Positions 28,095 to 36,982 are shown, counted from the stretch's first letter. The stretch: 64,000 nt of DNA from Alphaproteobacteria bacterium (GCA_030431825.1 JAUIIJ010000001.1:150724-214723); one strand, 5' to 3'. Program-made: numbers and translations. The notes: generated from the letters alone by a model not told the origin.

Positions 28095-28170
28095 CCAGCG
28101 CCCGACCCCGGGTGGATGCAATGCGCTCTCCCGGGGGGAAGGTCGGGCGCTGGACGGGCCGTCGGCCCGT
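28095..28170 (+). promoter_or_regulatory. Two contiguous perfect hairpins between cysS and cimA
   Basis: Hairpin 1: CCAGCGCCCGACC (28095-28107) pairs perfectly with GGTCGGGCGCTGG (28141-28153), with inner CCGGG/CCCGG at 28108-28112 and 28130-28134. Hairpin 2 follows with no gap: ACGGGCC (28154-28160) and GGCCCGT (28164-28170), loop GTC. A T-richer stretch (TCCGGTTTGTTG) follows. It may terminate cysS transcripts or regulate cimA, whose ATG is at 28198. Confidence 0.55.
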
Positions 28171-28197
28171 TCCGGTTTGTTGTCGGGGGAAACTCCC

Positions 28198-29820
28198 ATG
28201 AGCCGCGAGCGTCTCTATCTCTATGATACCACCCTGCGCGACGGGCAGCAGACGCAGGGGGTGCAGTTCTCGACCGCCGAGAAGATGCAGATTGCCCGCG
28301 CGCTCGACGATCTTGGCGTGGATTATATCGAGGGTGGCTGGCCAGGGGCGAACCCGACCGACAGCGCGTTTTTCGAAGAGGCCCCGCAGACCCGCGCCAG
28401 GCTGACGGCGTTTGGCATGACCAAACGCGCCGGCCGGTCGGCGGAGAATGACGACGTTCTTGCCGCGGTGACAAATGCCGGCACGGATACCGTCTGTCTC
28501 GTGGGCAAGGCGCATGATTACCACGTGACCGCCGCGCTGGGGATCACTCTGGAGGAAAATCTCGAAAACATCGGTGCGTCGATTGCCCATGTCGTCGGGC
28601 AGGGGCGCGAGGCCCTGTATGACGCCGAGCATTTCTTTGACGGCTACACGGACAATCCCGGCTACGCGCTGGCCTGTTGCCGCGCGGCACTGGACGCGGG
28701 CGCGCGGTGGGTGGTTTTATGCGACACCAATGGCGGCGCGCTGCCATCGGATGTCGGCCGGATCGTGGCCGAGGTGATCGCCGCCGGTATTCCGGGGGAC
28801 CGTCTGGGCATTCACACCCATAACGATACCGAGAACGCGGTCGCCTGTTCGCTGGCGGCCATCGAGGCCGGGGCGCGGCAGGTGCAGGGCACGCTGAACG
28901 GGCTGGGCGAGCGGTGCGGCAATGCCAACCTGACCTCGCTGATCCCGACGCTGCTGCTCAAGGAGCCCTATGCCAGCCGGTTCGAAACCGGGGTCAGCCG
29001 CGCGGCGCTCAGGGGGCTGACCCGGACAAGCCGGATGCTCGACGATATCCTGAACCGGGTGCCGATGCGGCAATCGCCCTATGTCGGGGCCAGCGCCTTT
29101 GCCCACAAGGCGGGGCTGCATGCCAGCGCGATCCTCAAGGATCCGGGCACCTACGAACATATCGAACCCGATCTCGTGGGCAACCAGCGGATCGTGCCGA
29201 TGTCGAACCAGGCCGGGCAGTCGAACCTGCGCAAGCGGCTGGCCGAGGCGGGGCTGAAGGTGGACAGGGGCGATCCGGCGCTCGGGCGTATCCTCGAACA
29301 GATCAAGCAGCGCGAGGACCAGGGCTATTCCTACGACACGGCGCAGGCGAGTTTCGAGCTGCTCGCGCGCGAGGCACTGGGGCAGTTGCCCGAGTTTTTC
29401 GAGGTCAAGCGTTACAAGGTCACGGTCGAGCGACGCAAGAACAAGTATAACCGGATGATCAGCCTGTCCGAAGCGGTCGTGGTGGTCAAGGTCGATGGTC
29501 AAAAGCTGCTTTCGGTGAGTGAATCGCTTGACGAGGACGGCAGCGACCGGGGGCCGGTCAACGCGCTGAGCAAGGCGCTGGCCAAGGACCTGGGACAGTA
29601 TTCCTGGGTGCTCGAGGACATGCGGCTCGTGGATTTCAAAGTTCGTATCACCCAGGGCGGGACCGAGGCCGTGACCCGCGTGATCATCGACAGCGAGGAC
29701 GGCAAGGGGCGTCGCTGGTCTACCGTCGGGGTCAGTCCGAACATAGTCGACGCGAGTTTCGAGGCGCTGCTGGATGCGATCCGCTGGAAGCTGGTGCGCG
29801 ATTGCGGGAGCGGCACATGA
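28198..29820 (+). CDS. cimA: (R)-citramalate synthase
   Basis: Condenses acetyl-CoA and pyruvate to citramalate, opening a threonine-independent isoleucine route; belongs to the isopropylmalate synthase family. 540 residues, full CimA length. The HMGL-like barrel begins YDTTLRDGQQTQGVQFS, with LGIHTHNDTENAVACS and LNGLGERCGNANL, and the C-terminal ~120 residues form the LeuA-type allosteric domain. The ATG at 28198 gives MSRERL. The stop overlaps the next gene's start (ATGA). Confidence 0.93.
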   Translation: MSRERLYLYDTTLRDGQQTQGVQFSTAEKMQIARALDDLGVDYIEGGWPGANPTDSAFFEEAPQTRARLTAFGMTKRAGRSAENDDVLAAVTNAGTDTVCLVGKAHDYHVTAALGITLEENLENIGASIAHVVGQGREALYDAEHFFDGYTDNPGYALACCRAALDAGARWVVLCDTNGGALPSDVGRIVAEVIAAGIPGDRLGIHTHNDTENAVACSLAAIEAGARQVQGTLNGLGERCGNANLTSLIPTLLLKEPYASRFETGVSRAALRGLTRTSRMLDDILNRVPMRQSPYVGASAFAHKAGLHASAILKDPGTYEHIEPDLVGNQRIVPMSNQAGQSNLRKRLAEAGLKVDRGDPALGRILEQIKQREDQGYSYDTAQASFELLAREALGQLPEFFEVKRYKVTVERRKNKYNRMISLSEAVVVVKVDGQKLLSVSESLDEDGSDRGPVNALSKALAKDLGQYSWVLEDMRLVDFKVRITQGGTEAVTRVIIDSEDGKGRRWSTVGVSPNIVDASFEALLDAIRWKLVRDCGSGT

Positions 29821-30530
29821 ACGAGCCCGGGATGCTGGCGCGGATCTACACCGGTCTGGATCGTGAAGGACCGGGCGAGCCGGCGGATGTGGCCTGGGCG
29901 GTCGCACGGCTGGGCCTGTCGGGCAGGATCACGATCTGTGATGCCGGATGCGGATCGGGCGCAGACAGCGCCACCCTTGCGGAATTGCTGCCGCAGGCGC
30001 AGATCACCGCCATCGAGCAATTGCCCCACCTTGTGAATGAGGCACGGGCGCGGTGCCGCAGCCTGGCGAATGTCACCGTGCGGCAGGGCGATATGGCGGA
30101 TCTGGCGGGTCGCCATGACCTGATCTGGTCCGCCGGTGCCCTCTATTTCCTGGGTGTGACGGAAGGGTTGCGGCGCTGGCGCGGAGCGCTGGCAGGCAAC
30201 GGTGCCGTGGCGTTTTCCGAGCCGGTGCTTCTGGGGCCGCCAGATGACACGGTTGCCGCCTTCTGGGAGGAATATCCCGCGATTACCGATCTGGACGGCA
30301 TTGTCGCGCGCATCGAGGCCGCAGATTTCGAATTGCTGGATCACCGTATGATCGTTGGTGCGCCCTGGGCGCGATATTACACGCGGTTCGAGGCCCATCT
30401 GGCGACGCTGCGCGCCGAGGACGACCCGGACCTGCGCGCCGCCGTCGCCATGTGCGAACGGGAAATTGCCATGTGGCGCGCGGCGCAGGACCGCATTGCC
30501 TATGCCCTGATGCTGGTGCGCCCCCGGTGA
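29817..30530 (+). CDS. Class I SAM-dependent methyltransferase
   Basis: Protein of 237 residues with a Rossmann methyltransferase core: motif I ICDAGCGSGADSATLAELLPQ, an acidic post-I residue at the end of strand 2 (ITAIEQ) and a DLIWSAGALYFLG motif. The substrate is not predictable. The start overlaps the cimA stop (ATGA at 29817-29820) and its stop overlaps the next gene's GTG, so the three are translationally coupled. Confidence 0.82.
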   Translation: MNEPGMLARIYTGLDREGPGEPADVAWAVARLGLSGRITICDAGCGSGADSATLAELLPQAQITAIEQLPHLVNEARARCRSLANVTVRQGDMADLAGRHDLIWSAGALYFLGVTEGLRRWRGALAGNGAVAFSEPVLLGPPDDTVAAFWEEYPAITDLDGIVARIEAADFELLDHRMIVGAPWARYYTRFEAHLATLRAEDDPDLRAAVAMCEREIAMWRAAQDRIAYALMLVRPR

Positions 30531-31315
30531 ACACGGCGGGCGGATTTTCCGACGATCTCATTGCCTGTGCCACTCTGGTCCGGCGTGGCGATCCGGATCG
30601 GTTCATGGCCGTGATGGCCGCGCCGGTGCAGGCCCGGCGCGTGCTGTTTCCGCTTTATGCCATGAATGTCGAAATCGCCCGCGCGCCCTGGGTGACGCAG
30701 GAACCCCTGATCGCACAGATGCGCCTGCAGTGGTGGCGCGATGCCCTGGCTGAAATCGCCAGAGGCGGTCCGGTTCGGCACCACGAGGTGGTGACCCCGC
30801 TTGCCGGGAGCCTGTCGCCGGAACTCGCAGCGCAGGCGGACGGGATGATCGCGGTGCGTCGCTGGGACATCTACAGGGACCCGTTCGAGGACGGCGATCA
30901 TTTCGAACGCTATATCGACTCGAGTTCGGGAACGCTCATGTGGTTGGCGGCGCGCAGCCTGGGGCGCGCTGAGGAAACCGTTGTCCGCGATTACGCTTAT
31001 GCGGTGGGGCTGGCCAACTGGTTCCGGGCGATTCCGGAACTGGAGGCGCACCGGCGTGTGCCCTTGCTCGACGGGACGGCCGACGGTGTGCGCCGACTGG
31101 CCGAGCAGGGACTGGCGCGGCTGGCGCGGGCGCGCCGGAACCGATCAGGTGTCGGCCCCGAGGCGCGGGCCGGCCTGCTGGCCGGTTGGCAGGCGGAAAC
31201 CATCCTCAACCAGGCACGCCGCGCGCCCGATCGGGTGGCCCTTGGAACGCTGGGCACCAGCGAGGCGCGCAAGCGGCTGAGCCTGATGCTGCAATCGGCG
31301 ACCGGGCGCTGGTAA
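30527..31315 (+). CDS. Squalene/phytoene synthase family protein (NDUFAF6-like)
   Basis: Protein of 262 residues with the all-alpha isoprenoid synthase fold signature FPLYAMNVEIARAPW...QMRLQWWRDALAEIA. The first Asp-rich substrate motif of true phytoene or squalene synthases is not evident (the helix has NVEIA). This resembles the alphaproteobacterial relatives of NDUFAF6, a complex I assembly factor, more than a carotenoid enzyme. The start is a GTG overlapping the previous stop (GTGA). There are no crt genes nearby. Confidence 0.72.
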   Translation: MNTAGGFSDDLIACATLVRRGDPDRFMAVMAAPVQARRVLFPLYAMNVEIARAPWVTQEPLIAQMRLQWWRDALAEIARGGPVRHHEVVTPLAGSLSPELAAQADGMIAVRRWDIYRDPFEDGDHFERYIDSSSGTLMWLAARSLGRAEETVVRDYAYAVGLANWFRAIPELEAHRRVPLLDGTADGVRRLAEQGLARLARARRNRSGVGPEARAGLLAGWQAETILNQARRAPDRVALGTLGTSEARKRLSLMLQSATGRW

Positions 31316-31319
31316 CTGC

Positions 31320-32534
31320 TCAGACGCCTTGTTCGCGGGGTTGCAGAACAAGCCAGAGCAAGGCCCCGCCGGCAAGACACAAGAGCGGCACCATCGCCAT
31401 GTTGACGGCGGTCCAGCCTTCGACGGCGCTGCCACCCGAACAGTTCATGAGACCGCCCGAGGCCAGCGAAGCCACCGTCACGCCACCAAATACCAGCAGG
31501 TCGTTCAGCCCCTGCATGCGACCGCGCTCCTCGGGTCCATGGGCGCCGGCGAGCATCGTCGTCGCGCCGATAAAACCGAAATTCCAGCCGAGCCCCAGCA
31601 GGATCAGCGCCACGAAGAAGTTTTCGAGCGCCACGCCGCTCAGGGCGACCGCACCGGCACCGGCAAGGATCATCAGGCCAAGCGCGACGATGCGCTCGAC
31701 TCCGAAACGCGCGATCAGATGACCGGTAAAGAACGACGGGGCAAACATCGCGAGCACATGCAGCGATACCACGTCAGCGGCATCGCCCTCGGTGAACCCG
31801 CAACCGACCACTGCCAGCGGCGTTGATGTCATCACGAGGTTCATCAATGCGTAAGAGACCATGGCGCAGATCACCGCGACCGCGATGCGCGGCGTGGTGA
31901 TCAATTCCCAGCGGCTGCGCCCGCGCGGGCTGTCGGCGCTTGGGGCAGGGGGTTTGGGGATGTCGATCAGAAAGAACAGCAATGCGCCGATCAGGTTCAC
32001 CGCGATCACCGTGATGTAGGTTCCCAGAAACGGAATCACCATGGCCTGGCTGGTGGCCTTGACAAGTTGCGGGCCGATCACCGCCGACAGCAGCCCGCCC
32101 GCCATCACATAGGAAATCGCCTTGGGGCGATAGCTGTCGGATGCGGTGTCGGCGGCGGCAAAGCGATAGAAGCCCTGCGCGCTCATGTAGAGCCCGGTGA
32201 GAAAGCTGCCGACAAGAAAGACCGGGAAGGACCCCAGATACAGACCATAGGCGCCGATCGCGCCACCAAGCGCACCGCCGAGCGCGCCGAGAAAGAACCC
32301 GGCGCGACGTCCGAATTTCTGCATGATGGCCGACACCGGCGTGGCCGAAATCATCGAACCCAGCACGATGAGCGAAATCGGCAGCGTGGCAAGGCAGACA
32401 TTGGAGGCCAGCGACTGACCCGCGAGTCCGCCGACCGTGAAGATCATCGGCATCTGTGCCCCGAGAAAGGCCTGTGCCGCCACCAGCACCCAGACATTGC
32501 GCCGGGCGCGCTTATCGTCGAACTGGTCTGTCAT
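31320..32534 (-). CDS. MFS transporter
   Basis: Inner-membrane protein of 404 residues with about 12 helices. The cytoplasmic loop 2-3 carries AIMQKFGRRAGFFLGALGG, a variant of the MFS signature. The substrate is unknown. It converges with the squalene-synthase-like gene (4 bp apart) and is divergent from cobK. A 19-bp direct repeat lies immediately upstream of its start. Confidence 0.83.
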   Translation of the reverse strand: MTDQFDDKRARRNVWVLVAAQAFLGAQMPMIFTVGGLAGQSLASNVCLATLPISLIVLGSMISATPVSAIMQKFGRRAGFFLGALGGALGGAIGAYGLYLGSFPVFLVGSFLTGLYMSAQGFYRFAAADTASDSYRPKAISYVMAGGLLSAVIGPQLVKATSQAMVIPFLGTYITVIAVNLIGALLFFLIDIPKPPAPSADSPRGRSRWELITTPRIAVAVICAMVSYALMNLVMTSTPLAVVGCGFTEGDAADVVSLHVLAMFAPSFFTGHLIARFGVERIVALGLMILAGAGAVALSGVALENFFVALILLGLGWNFGFIGATTMLAGAHGPEERGRMQGLNDLLVFGGVTVASLASGGLMNCSGGSAVEGWTAVNMAMVPLLCLAGGALLWLVLQPREQGV

Positions 32535-32539
32535 ATCGG

Positions 32540-32585
32540 TTGGTTATCCGCGAGACTCCACATGGATTGGTTATCCGCGAAACTC
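32540..32585. repeat. Two 19-bp direct repeats between the MFS gene and cobK
   Basis: TTGGTTATCCGCGAGACTC (32540-32558) recurs as TTGGTTATCCGCGAAACTC (32567-32585), one mismatch, period 27 bp. It sits in the divergent control region, starting 6 bp upstream of the MFS start codon. It may be a paired operator or a recent slippage duplication. Confidence 0.7.
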
Positions 32586-32636
32586 AGGGGGCACAAGCGG
32601 CTTGCGCGCGCGCGTCATCGGGATAGTGTCGCGGCC

Positions 32637-33392
32637 ATGGCAAATGCATCGGGACAGCATCGGCATATCCTGCTTCTGGCCGGAGCGGGAGAGGCACGCG
32701 GAATTGCCGCGGCGCTTGCCGAACGGGACGATTGCAGGGTGACAGGCTCGTTTCTCTATCCGCCGCGCAGTTTCGGCCCCCTGCCGGTGCCGACGCGTTA
32801 TGGCCGGTTTGGCGGCGAGGACGGCATGGCCCGATACCTGATGGCCGAAGGGATCGATGCGGTGATCGACGCCACCCATCCTTTTGCACATCAGATCAGC
32901 GCAAGCGCGGCGCGGGTCTGTGCAAGGCTGGCCATTCCACTGCTGCAGGTGCTGCGCCCCTGCTGGACACCGGGCGAGGGCGATCGCTGGACCGAAGTCG
33001 CCGATGAGCGCGCGGTCGCGGCGCACCTGCGTCCGGGGCAGCGGGTGTTCACCACCACCGGCCGTGCCACGCTCGATCATCTGGTGTCCCGGTGCAACGC
33101 GCGCTTCTTCGTGCGGCAACTCGAAGAGCGCAGACCGCCCGAGAACTTGAAGAATGTCCGATATGTGACTGGAAACGGTCCGTTTTCTGTCGAAGAGGAG
33201 AAAGACACCCTGAGCGAACTGGAGATTGACGTGCTGGTCGTCAAGAACAGCGGCGGCACGACCAGCGAGACCAAGCTGATTGCGGCGCGATCCCTCGGTC
33301 TGCCGGTGATCCTGATCGCGCGGCCGCCGCAGCCGGATGTCCTGCGCGTCGAAACCGTGTCCGGGGCGCTGAACTGGGTCGACGGGTTGTGA
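32637..33392 (+). CDS. cobK: Precorrin-6A (cobalt-precorrin-6A) reductase
   Basis: Reduces the corrin ring intermediate precorrin-6A in cobalamin synthesis. 251 residues. Family features: LLLAGAGEARGIAAAL at the N-terminus, IDATHPFAHQISASA, the conserved TTGRATLDHL, and near the end VVKNSGGTTSETKLIAARSLGLPVILI. The ATG at 32637 is chosen; upstream in-frame sequence opposes the MFS gene. The stop overlaps the next gene's GTG (GTGA). No other cob genes lie nearby, so it is detached from the main pathway cluster. Confidence 0.92.
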   Translation: MANASGQHRHILLLAGAGEARGIAAALAERDDCRVTGSFLYPPRSFGPLPVPTRYGRFGGEDGMARYLMAEGIDAVIDATHPFAHQISASAARVCARLAIPLLQVLRPCWTPGEGDRWTEVADERAVAAHLRPGQRVFTTTGRATLDHLVSRCNARFFVRQLEERRPPENLKNVRYVTGNGPFSVEEEKDTLSELEIDVLVVKNSGGTTSETKLIAARSLGLPVILIARPPQPDVLRVETVSGALNWVDGL

Positions 33393-34024
33393 GTGTCGGG
33401 CGGATCATCGTTTGCGATGACTGTGTCCGGGAAGGCGCGGCATGGCTTGCCGAGCGGGATGAGCGGATGGCGGCGGCGCTGCGTGACACGGGGCCCTTGC
33501 CCCTGCGCCTGCGGCCGGACGGGTTCGATCAGCTTCTGAACGCCATCGTCAGTCAACAGGTGAGCGTCGCATCGGCGAACGCAATCTGGACCCGTATGCA
33601 AGAGGCGGGACTGTCCGATCCGGCGGGCGTCCGCCGGGCCGATGATGCCGCGTTGCGCGCGGTCGGTCTGAGCCGGCAAAAGATGCGCTATGCCCGCGCC
33701 CTTGCCGACGCCGATATCGATTACGTCGCCCTGCGGACGACACCCTCGCCGGAGGTGGTCAAGACGCTGACGCAGGTGTCGGGCATCGGCGCGTGGACAG
33801 CAGAGATTTACGCAATGTTCAGCCTCGGCCGCGCGGATGTGTTCGCGCCGGGCGACCTGGCCCTGCAGGAAGCCGCCCGCATCCTCTATGACCTGCCGGA
33901 CCGCCCCAGGGAACGTGCGCTGCGCGAGCTGGCGCTGGCGTGGTCGCCGTGGCGATCCGTGGCGGCGCGAATACTCTGGGCCTATTACAGGGTGGCAACC
34001 CGGCATGGGGGCATCTCCGACTGA
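33389..34024 (+). CDS. DNA-3-methyladenine glycosylase II (AlkA-like)
   Basis: Base-excision repair glycosylase of the HhH-GPD family. 211 residues, without the N-terminal Ada-like extension. The helix-hairpin-helix is LTQVSGIGAWTAEIYAMF, and the catalytic aspartate is probably Asp156 in FAPGDLALQ. The N-terminal segment has NAIVSQQVSVASANAIW, typical of AlkA relatives. The GTG start overlaps the cobK stop. Confidence 0.9.
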   Translation: MSVGRIIVCDDCVREGAAWLAERDERMAAALRDTGPLPLRLRPDGFDQLLNAIVSQQVSVASANAIWTRMQEAGLSDPAGVRRADDAALRAVGLSRQKMRYARALADADIDYVALRTTPSPEVVKTLTQVSGIGAWTAEIYAMFSLGRADVFAPGDLALQEAARILYDLPDRPRERALRELALAWSPWRSVAARILWAYYRVATRHGGISD

Positions 34025-34158
34025 TAGCGCGCACTCGCCGGTTCCCGAGTTGCAGCAATCGCCTTGTCAGTCGCGGGAGCGCATGCCAGAACCGTGCAAT
34101 TGCAGGCCGTGTCGCCAAGGTTGTGTGGCACCCTGCGGCAAACAGGATCGAGGATTTC

Positions 34159-34824
34159 ATGACGCGCGTATTGACTGCTGGCCGCAAAGAGCCGGTCTCG
34201 GGCACGACACGATCGGTGGTGGTTTTCCTGCACGGGTACGGGGCCAACGGGGCCGACCTGCTGGGATTGGCCGACCCCCTTGGCGAACATCTTCCGGATA
34301 CGCTTTTCGTGGCGCCCGATGCGCCGGAGAGCATTCCGGGAATGCCCAATGCCTATCAGTGGTTTCCGATCCCGTGGATAGACGGGTCGAGCGAAGAAGA
34401 GGCAATGCGCGGGATGTCCGCCGCGATCGCCGATCTCAACGCGTTTCTCGATGCGCTGATGGTGGACGAGGATCTGCTGCCGGAACAGCTGGTCCTGTTC
34501 GGTTTTTCGCAAGGGACGATGATGGCGCTGCATGTCGGGCCGCGTCGCGAGGACGAGATTGCGGGAATCGTCGGGTTCTCGGGCCGGTTGCTGTCGCCGG
34601 AAACGCTGGCGGACGAGGTGGTTGTGCGCCCGCCGATCCTGCTGGTGCACGGAGATCAGGATGATGTGGTGCCTCCGCAATCCCTGCCGGAAGCCGCCGA
34701 GGCGCTGCAGGAAGCCGGCTGGCAGGATGTCTATGCCCACGTGATGAAAGGCACCGCGCACGGTATCGCGCCCGACGGGCTCAGTGTGGCGCTGGCCTTC
34801 ATGCGCGACAAGTTGAGCCTGTGA
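34159..34824 (+). CDS. Phospholipase/carboxylesterase family alpha/beta hydrolase
   Basis: Serine esterase of 221 residues, cytoplasmic (no signal peptide). The oxyanion region is FLHGYGANGADLLGLA, the nucleophile Ser117 is in GFSQG, and the Asp and His of the triad are in LLVHGDQDDVVPP and GTAHGIAP. It is related to bacterial carboxylesterase/thioesterase 1 types; the substrate is unknown. The start at 34159 follows GAGGA. Its stop overlaps a GTG that may start the next gene. Confidence 0.88.
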   Translation: MTRVLTAGRKEPVSGTTRSVVVFLHGYGANGADLLGLADPLGEHLPDTLFVAPDAPESIPGMPNAYQWFPIPWIDGSSEEEAMRGMSAAIADLNAFLDALMVDEDLLPEQLVLFGFSQGTMMALHVGPRREDEIAGIVGFSGRLLSPETLADEVVVRPPILLVHGDQDDVVPPQSLPEAAEALQEAGWQDVYAHVMKGTAHGIAPDGLSVALAFMRDKLSL

Positions 34825-34835
34825 GTAAGGACGCC

Positions 34836-35135
34836 ATGCTGATCGTGACCGGCATCATCGAAGTTCACCCGGAGCGGGTCGGGTCGGCCCGGTCCGCTGT
34901 CATCAGGATGATGGAGGAGACACGCAGGGAAGCGGGCTGCATCCTCTATGAATTCTCACAGCAGGTCGAAGCGCCGCATCGGTTTCGCGTCTACGAGGAG
35001 TGGACCGACGAGGCCGCACTGGCGGCGCATGCCGAGACATCGCATATGGCTGCCTTTCGCGAGGCTCTGGGCGAGATCGGCGTGATTTCGCGTGACATCG
35101 TGAAATTTCAGGCCGGCGCACGAACGAGTCTCTGA
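34836..35135 (+). CDS. Antibiotic biosynthesis monooxygenase (ABM) domain protein
   Basis: Small ferredoxin-like protein of 99 residues (104 if the overlapping GTG at 34821 is used). The ABM pattern is visible: VTGIIEVHPERV, REAGCILYEFSQQVEAPHRFRVYEEWTDEAALAAHAETSHMAAF. Members are cofactor-free monooxygenases or of unknown role. I prefer the ATG at 34836 because AAGGA lies 5 nt upstream. Confidence 0.85.
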   Translation: MLIVTGIIEVHPERVGSARSAVIRMMEETRREAGCILYEFSQQVEAPHRFRVYEEWTDEAALAAHAETSHMAAFREALGEIGVISRDIVKFQAGARTSL

Positions 35136-35142
35136 CTGCGGC

Positions 35143-35574
35143 TCATTCCCAGAGCCAGGGTTCGGCAAACTCGACCGAATTTCCCGCGGGATCGCGGACA
35201 TAGAGCGAATGGGCACCGTTGGGCCAGTCGAACTCGGCATCCACCGCGACGCCCGCAGCGATCAGGCGCGCGCGCATGTCGGCAATCTGCGGGCGCGGCA
35301 TGGCAAAGCAGACGTGACCCGATCCGCGTGCGCCATGTGCCGGAACCGGTATTCTCGCGTTCCGTGACGGTTCCGACGTCGCGTCGGGGTTGAAAACCAG
35401 GAGAACCGCGTCGCCGATCCGGAAAAACACATGCCGGCCCGGAACGGTCTGAAAGGCCTCAAGTCCCAGCAATCCCTGATAAAAATCTGTCGCCGCGCCG
35501 AGGTCTTCGGCATAGAGCGCGGTTTCGAGCACCTTGGCCGGGGCCGTGGCGGTGGGGAGATCTGTGGTCTTCAT
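35143..35574 (-). CDS. Glyoxalase/VOC superfamily protein
   Basis: Protein of 143 residues with the paired beta-alpha-beta-beta-beta VOC fold: ETALYADLGAATDFYQ-like start, GSGHVCFAMP and a final DPAGNSVEFAEP metal-site segment. It could be a lyase or dioxygenase-like enzyme. The reaction cannot be told. It converges with the ABM gene, 7 bp apart. Confidence 0.84.
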   Translation of the reverse strand: MKTTDLPTATAPAKVLETALYAEDLGAATDFYQGLLGLEAFQTVPGRHVFFRIGDAVLLVFNPDATSEPSRNARIPVPAHGARGSGHVCFAMPRPQIADMRARLIAAGVAVDAEFDWPNGAHSLYVRDPAGNSVEFAEPWLWE

Positions 35575-35586
35575 GCGCCCATGCTA

Positions 35587-36159
35587 TCAGCGCCGCAGGC
35601 GTCTGTCAGCGTCCGCGTCGCGCCATTCGCCCGGCGGCAGATCGTCGAGCGACCACGGCCCGATCCGCGCACGGATGAGGCGCAGGGTGGGATGCCCGAC
35701 CGCTGCGGTCATGCGGCGGACCTGCCGGTTGCGGCCCTCGGAAATCACCAGTTCGATCCAGCAATCGGGCACCGATTTGCGCACCCGGATCGGCGGGGTG
35801 CGGGGCCACAGCCCGTCAGGTGGCGCGATGCGCCGGACCTTGGCGGGGCGGGTCGGACCGTCTTTCAGGGTGACGCCGCCGCGCAAGGCGGCGATGGCAT
35901 CGGCATCGGGTATCCCTTCGATCTGGGCCCAATAGGTCTTGTCCATCTTGTGCCGGGGATCGGATATGCGCGCCTGAAGCCGGCCGTCATCGGTCAGGAG
36001 CAACAACCCCTCGCTGTCGCGATCCAGCCGCCCGGCGGGGTAGACACCGGGCAGGTCGATGAAGTCGGACAGGGTGCGGCGCGGACTGCCACGGCTGCCT
36101 GAATCGGTGAATTGCGACAGCACGTCATAAGGTTTGTTAAAGCGGATGAGGCGGCTCAT
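35587..36159 (-). CDS. 23S rRNA pseudouridine synthase, RluE-like
   Basis: RsuA/RluB/E/F family enzyme of 190 residues without the N-terminal S4 domain, which fits RluE (U2457 of 23S rRNA in E. coli). The catalytic motif is [21 protein letters not shown] with the nucleophilic Asp in GRLD, and the C-terminus has [22 protein letters not shown]. The exact target is inferred from size and similarity. Confidence 0.88.
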   Translation of the reverse strand: MSRLIRFNKPYDVLSQFTDSGSRGSPRRTLSDFIDLPGVYPAGRLDRDSEGLLLLTDDGRLQARISDPRHKMDKTYWAQIEGIPDADAIAALRGGVTLKDGPTRPAKVRRIAPPDGLWPRTPPIRVRKSVPDCWIELVISEGRNRQVRRMTAAVGHPTLRLIRARIGPWSLDDLPPGEWRDADADRRLRR

Positions 36160-36296
36160 GCCGCCGTCCTACAGTGCCCGGACACACCGGTTCAACCGGG
36201 CAATGCGCAGCAATGTGGATAACTGTCATACCCCGGTTACCTTGCACTTGCAGCATGCGCGCGAATTGATGGCGACATATTGTGGCAAAACAGGAC

Positions 36297-36324
36297 TTGT
36301 CAGGTGCTAACCACGATATATAGT
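36297..36324 (+). promoter_or_regulatory. Probable sigma70-type promoter of the HNH gene
   Basis: TTGTCA at 36297-36302, a 16-nt spacer and TATAGT at 36319-36324, about 75 bp before the ATG at 36398. It is one of the clearest -35/-10 pairs in the window. Confidence 0.5.
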
Positions 36325-36397
36325 CATCTTCAAGCTGGGGCGGGTTCCCCGCTCTGGTGCCGCGAAACGGGCAGACAGGGCGAGGACGGAGTCACCC

Positions 36398-36982
36398 ATG
36401 AACGCTGAATTCAGGACGGATTTTGTCAGAGAACCCGGCGCGTTGCGCCAGAACCCGGCTTTGGTCCTGAACGCCGATTATCGCCCCTTGTCCTACTATC
36501 CGCTCAGCCTCTGGAGCTGGCAGGAAGCGATCAAGGCGGCGTGGCTGGACCGGGTTGATATCGTGGCCGAATATGACGAGGTGGTGCGCAGTCCGAGTAC
36601 CAGTATCCGAATACCTTCGGTTGTGGTGCTGAAGGACTATGTAAAACCTCAAAAGCGCGTGGCCTTCACGCGCTTTAATTTATTTCTGAGAGACGAATTC
36701 CGCTGCCAGTATTGCGGCAGCAAGGGGGAGCTGACCTTTGATCACGTGGTGCCTCGCGCCAGTGGCGGGGTGACGAGCTGGCAGAATGTCGTCGCGGCCT
36801 GCTCTCCCTGCAATCTCAAGAAGGGCTCGAAACCGCTGCACCGCACCGGCATGTCCCTGCGCAAGCCGCCGCGCCAGCCGCGTGCCGAGGAACTGCGCAA
36901 CATGGGTCGCAAGTTCCCGCCCAACCATCTGCACGAAAGCTGGATGGATTTTCTCTATTGGGACGCCGAACTCGAGGCCTGA
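36398..36982 (+). CDS. HNH endonuclease family protein
   Basis: Protein of 194 residues with a C-terminal HNH domain: paired zinc Cys (CQYCGSKGELTFDHVVPRASGG and CSPCN) with the catalytic His in FDHVVPR and the Asn in WQNVV. The N-terminal 95 residues (PALVLNADYRPLSYYPLSLW) are those of the chromosomal HNH proteins widespread in alphaproteobacteria. It is not inside an intron or intein here, so it looks like a housekeeping gene of unclear role. Confidence 0.88.
   Translation: MNAEFRTDFVREPGALRQNPALVLNADYRPLSYYPLSLWSWQEAIKAAWLDRVDIVAEYDEVVRSPSTSIRIPSVVVLKDYVKPQKRVAFTRFNLFLRDEFRCQYCGSKGELTFDHVVPRASGGVTSWQNVVAACSPCNLKKGSKPLHRTGMSLRKPPRQPRAEELRNMGRKFPPNHLHESWMDFLYWDAELEA

Noticed and set aside
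36398..36982. HNH gene as a homing endonuclease or mobile element
   Set aside because: No intron, intein or flanking repeat is present, and the N-terminal domain is that of a conserved chromosomal family.
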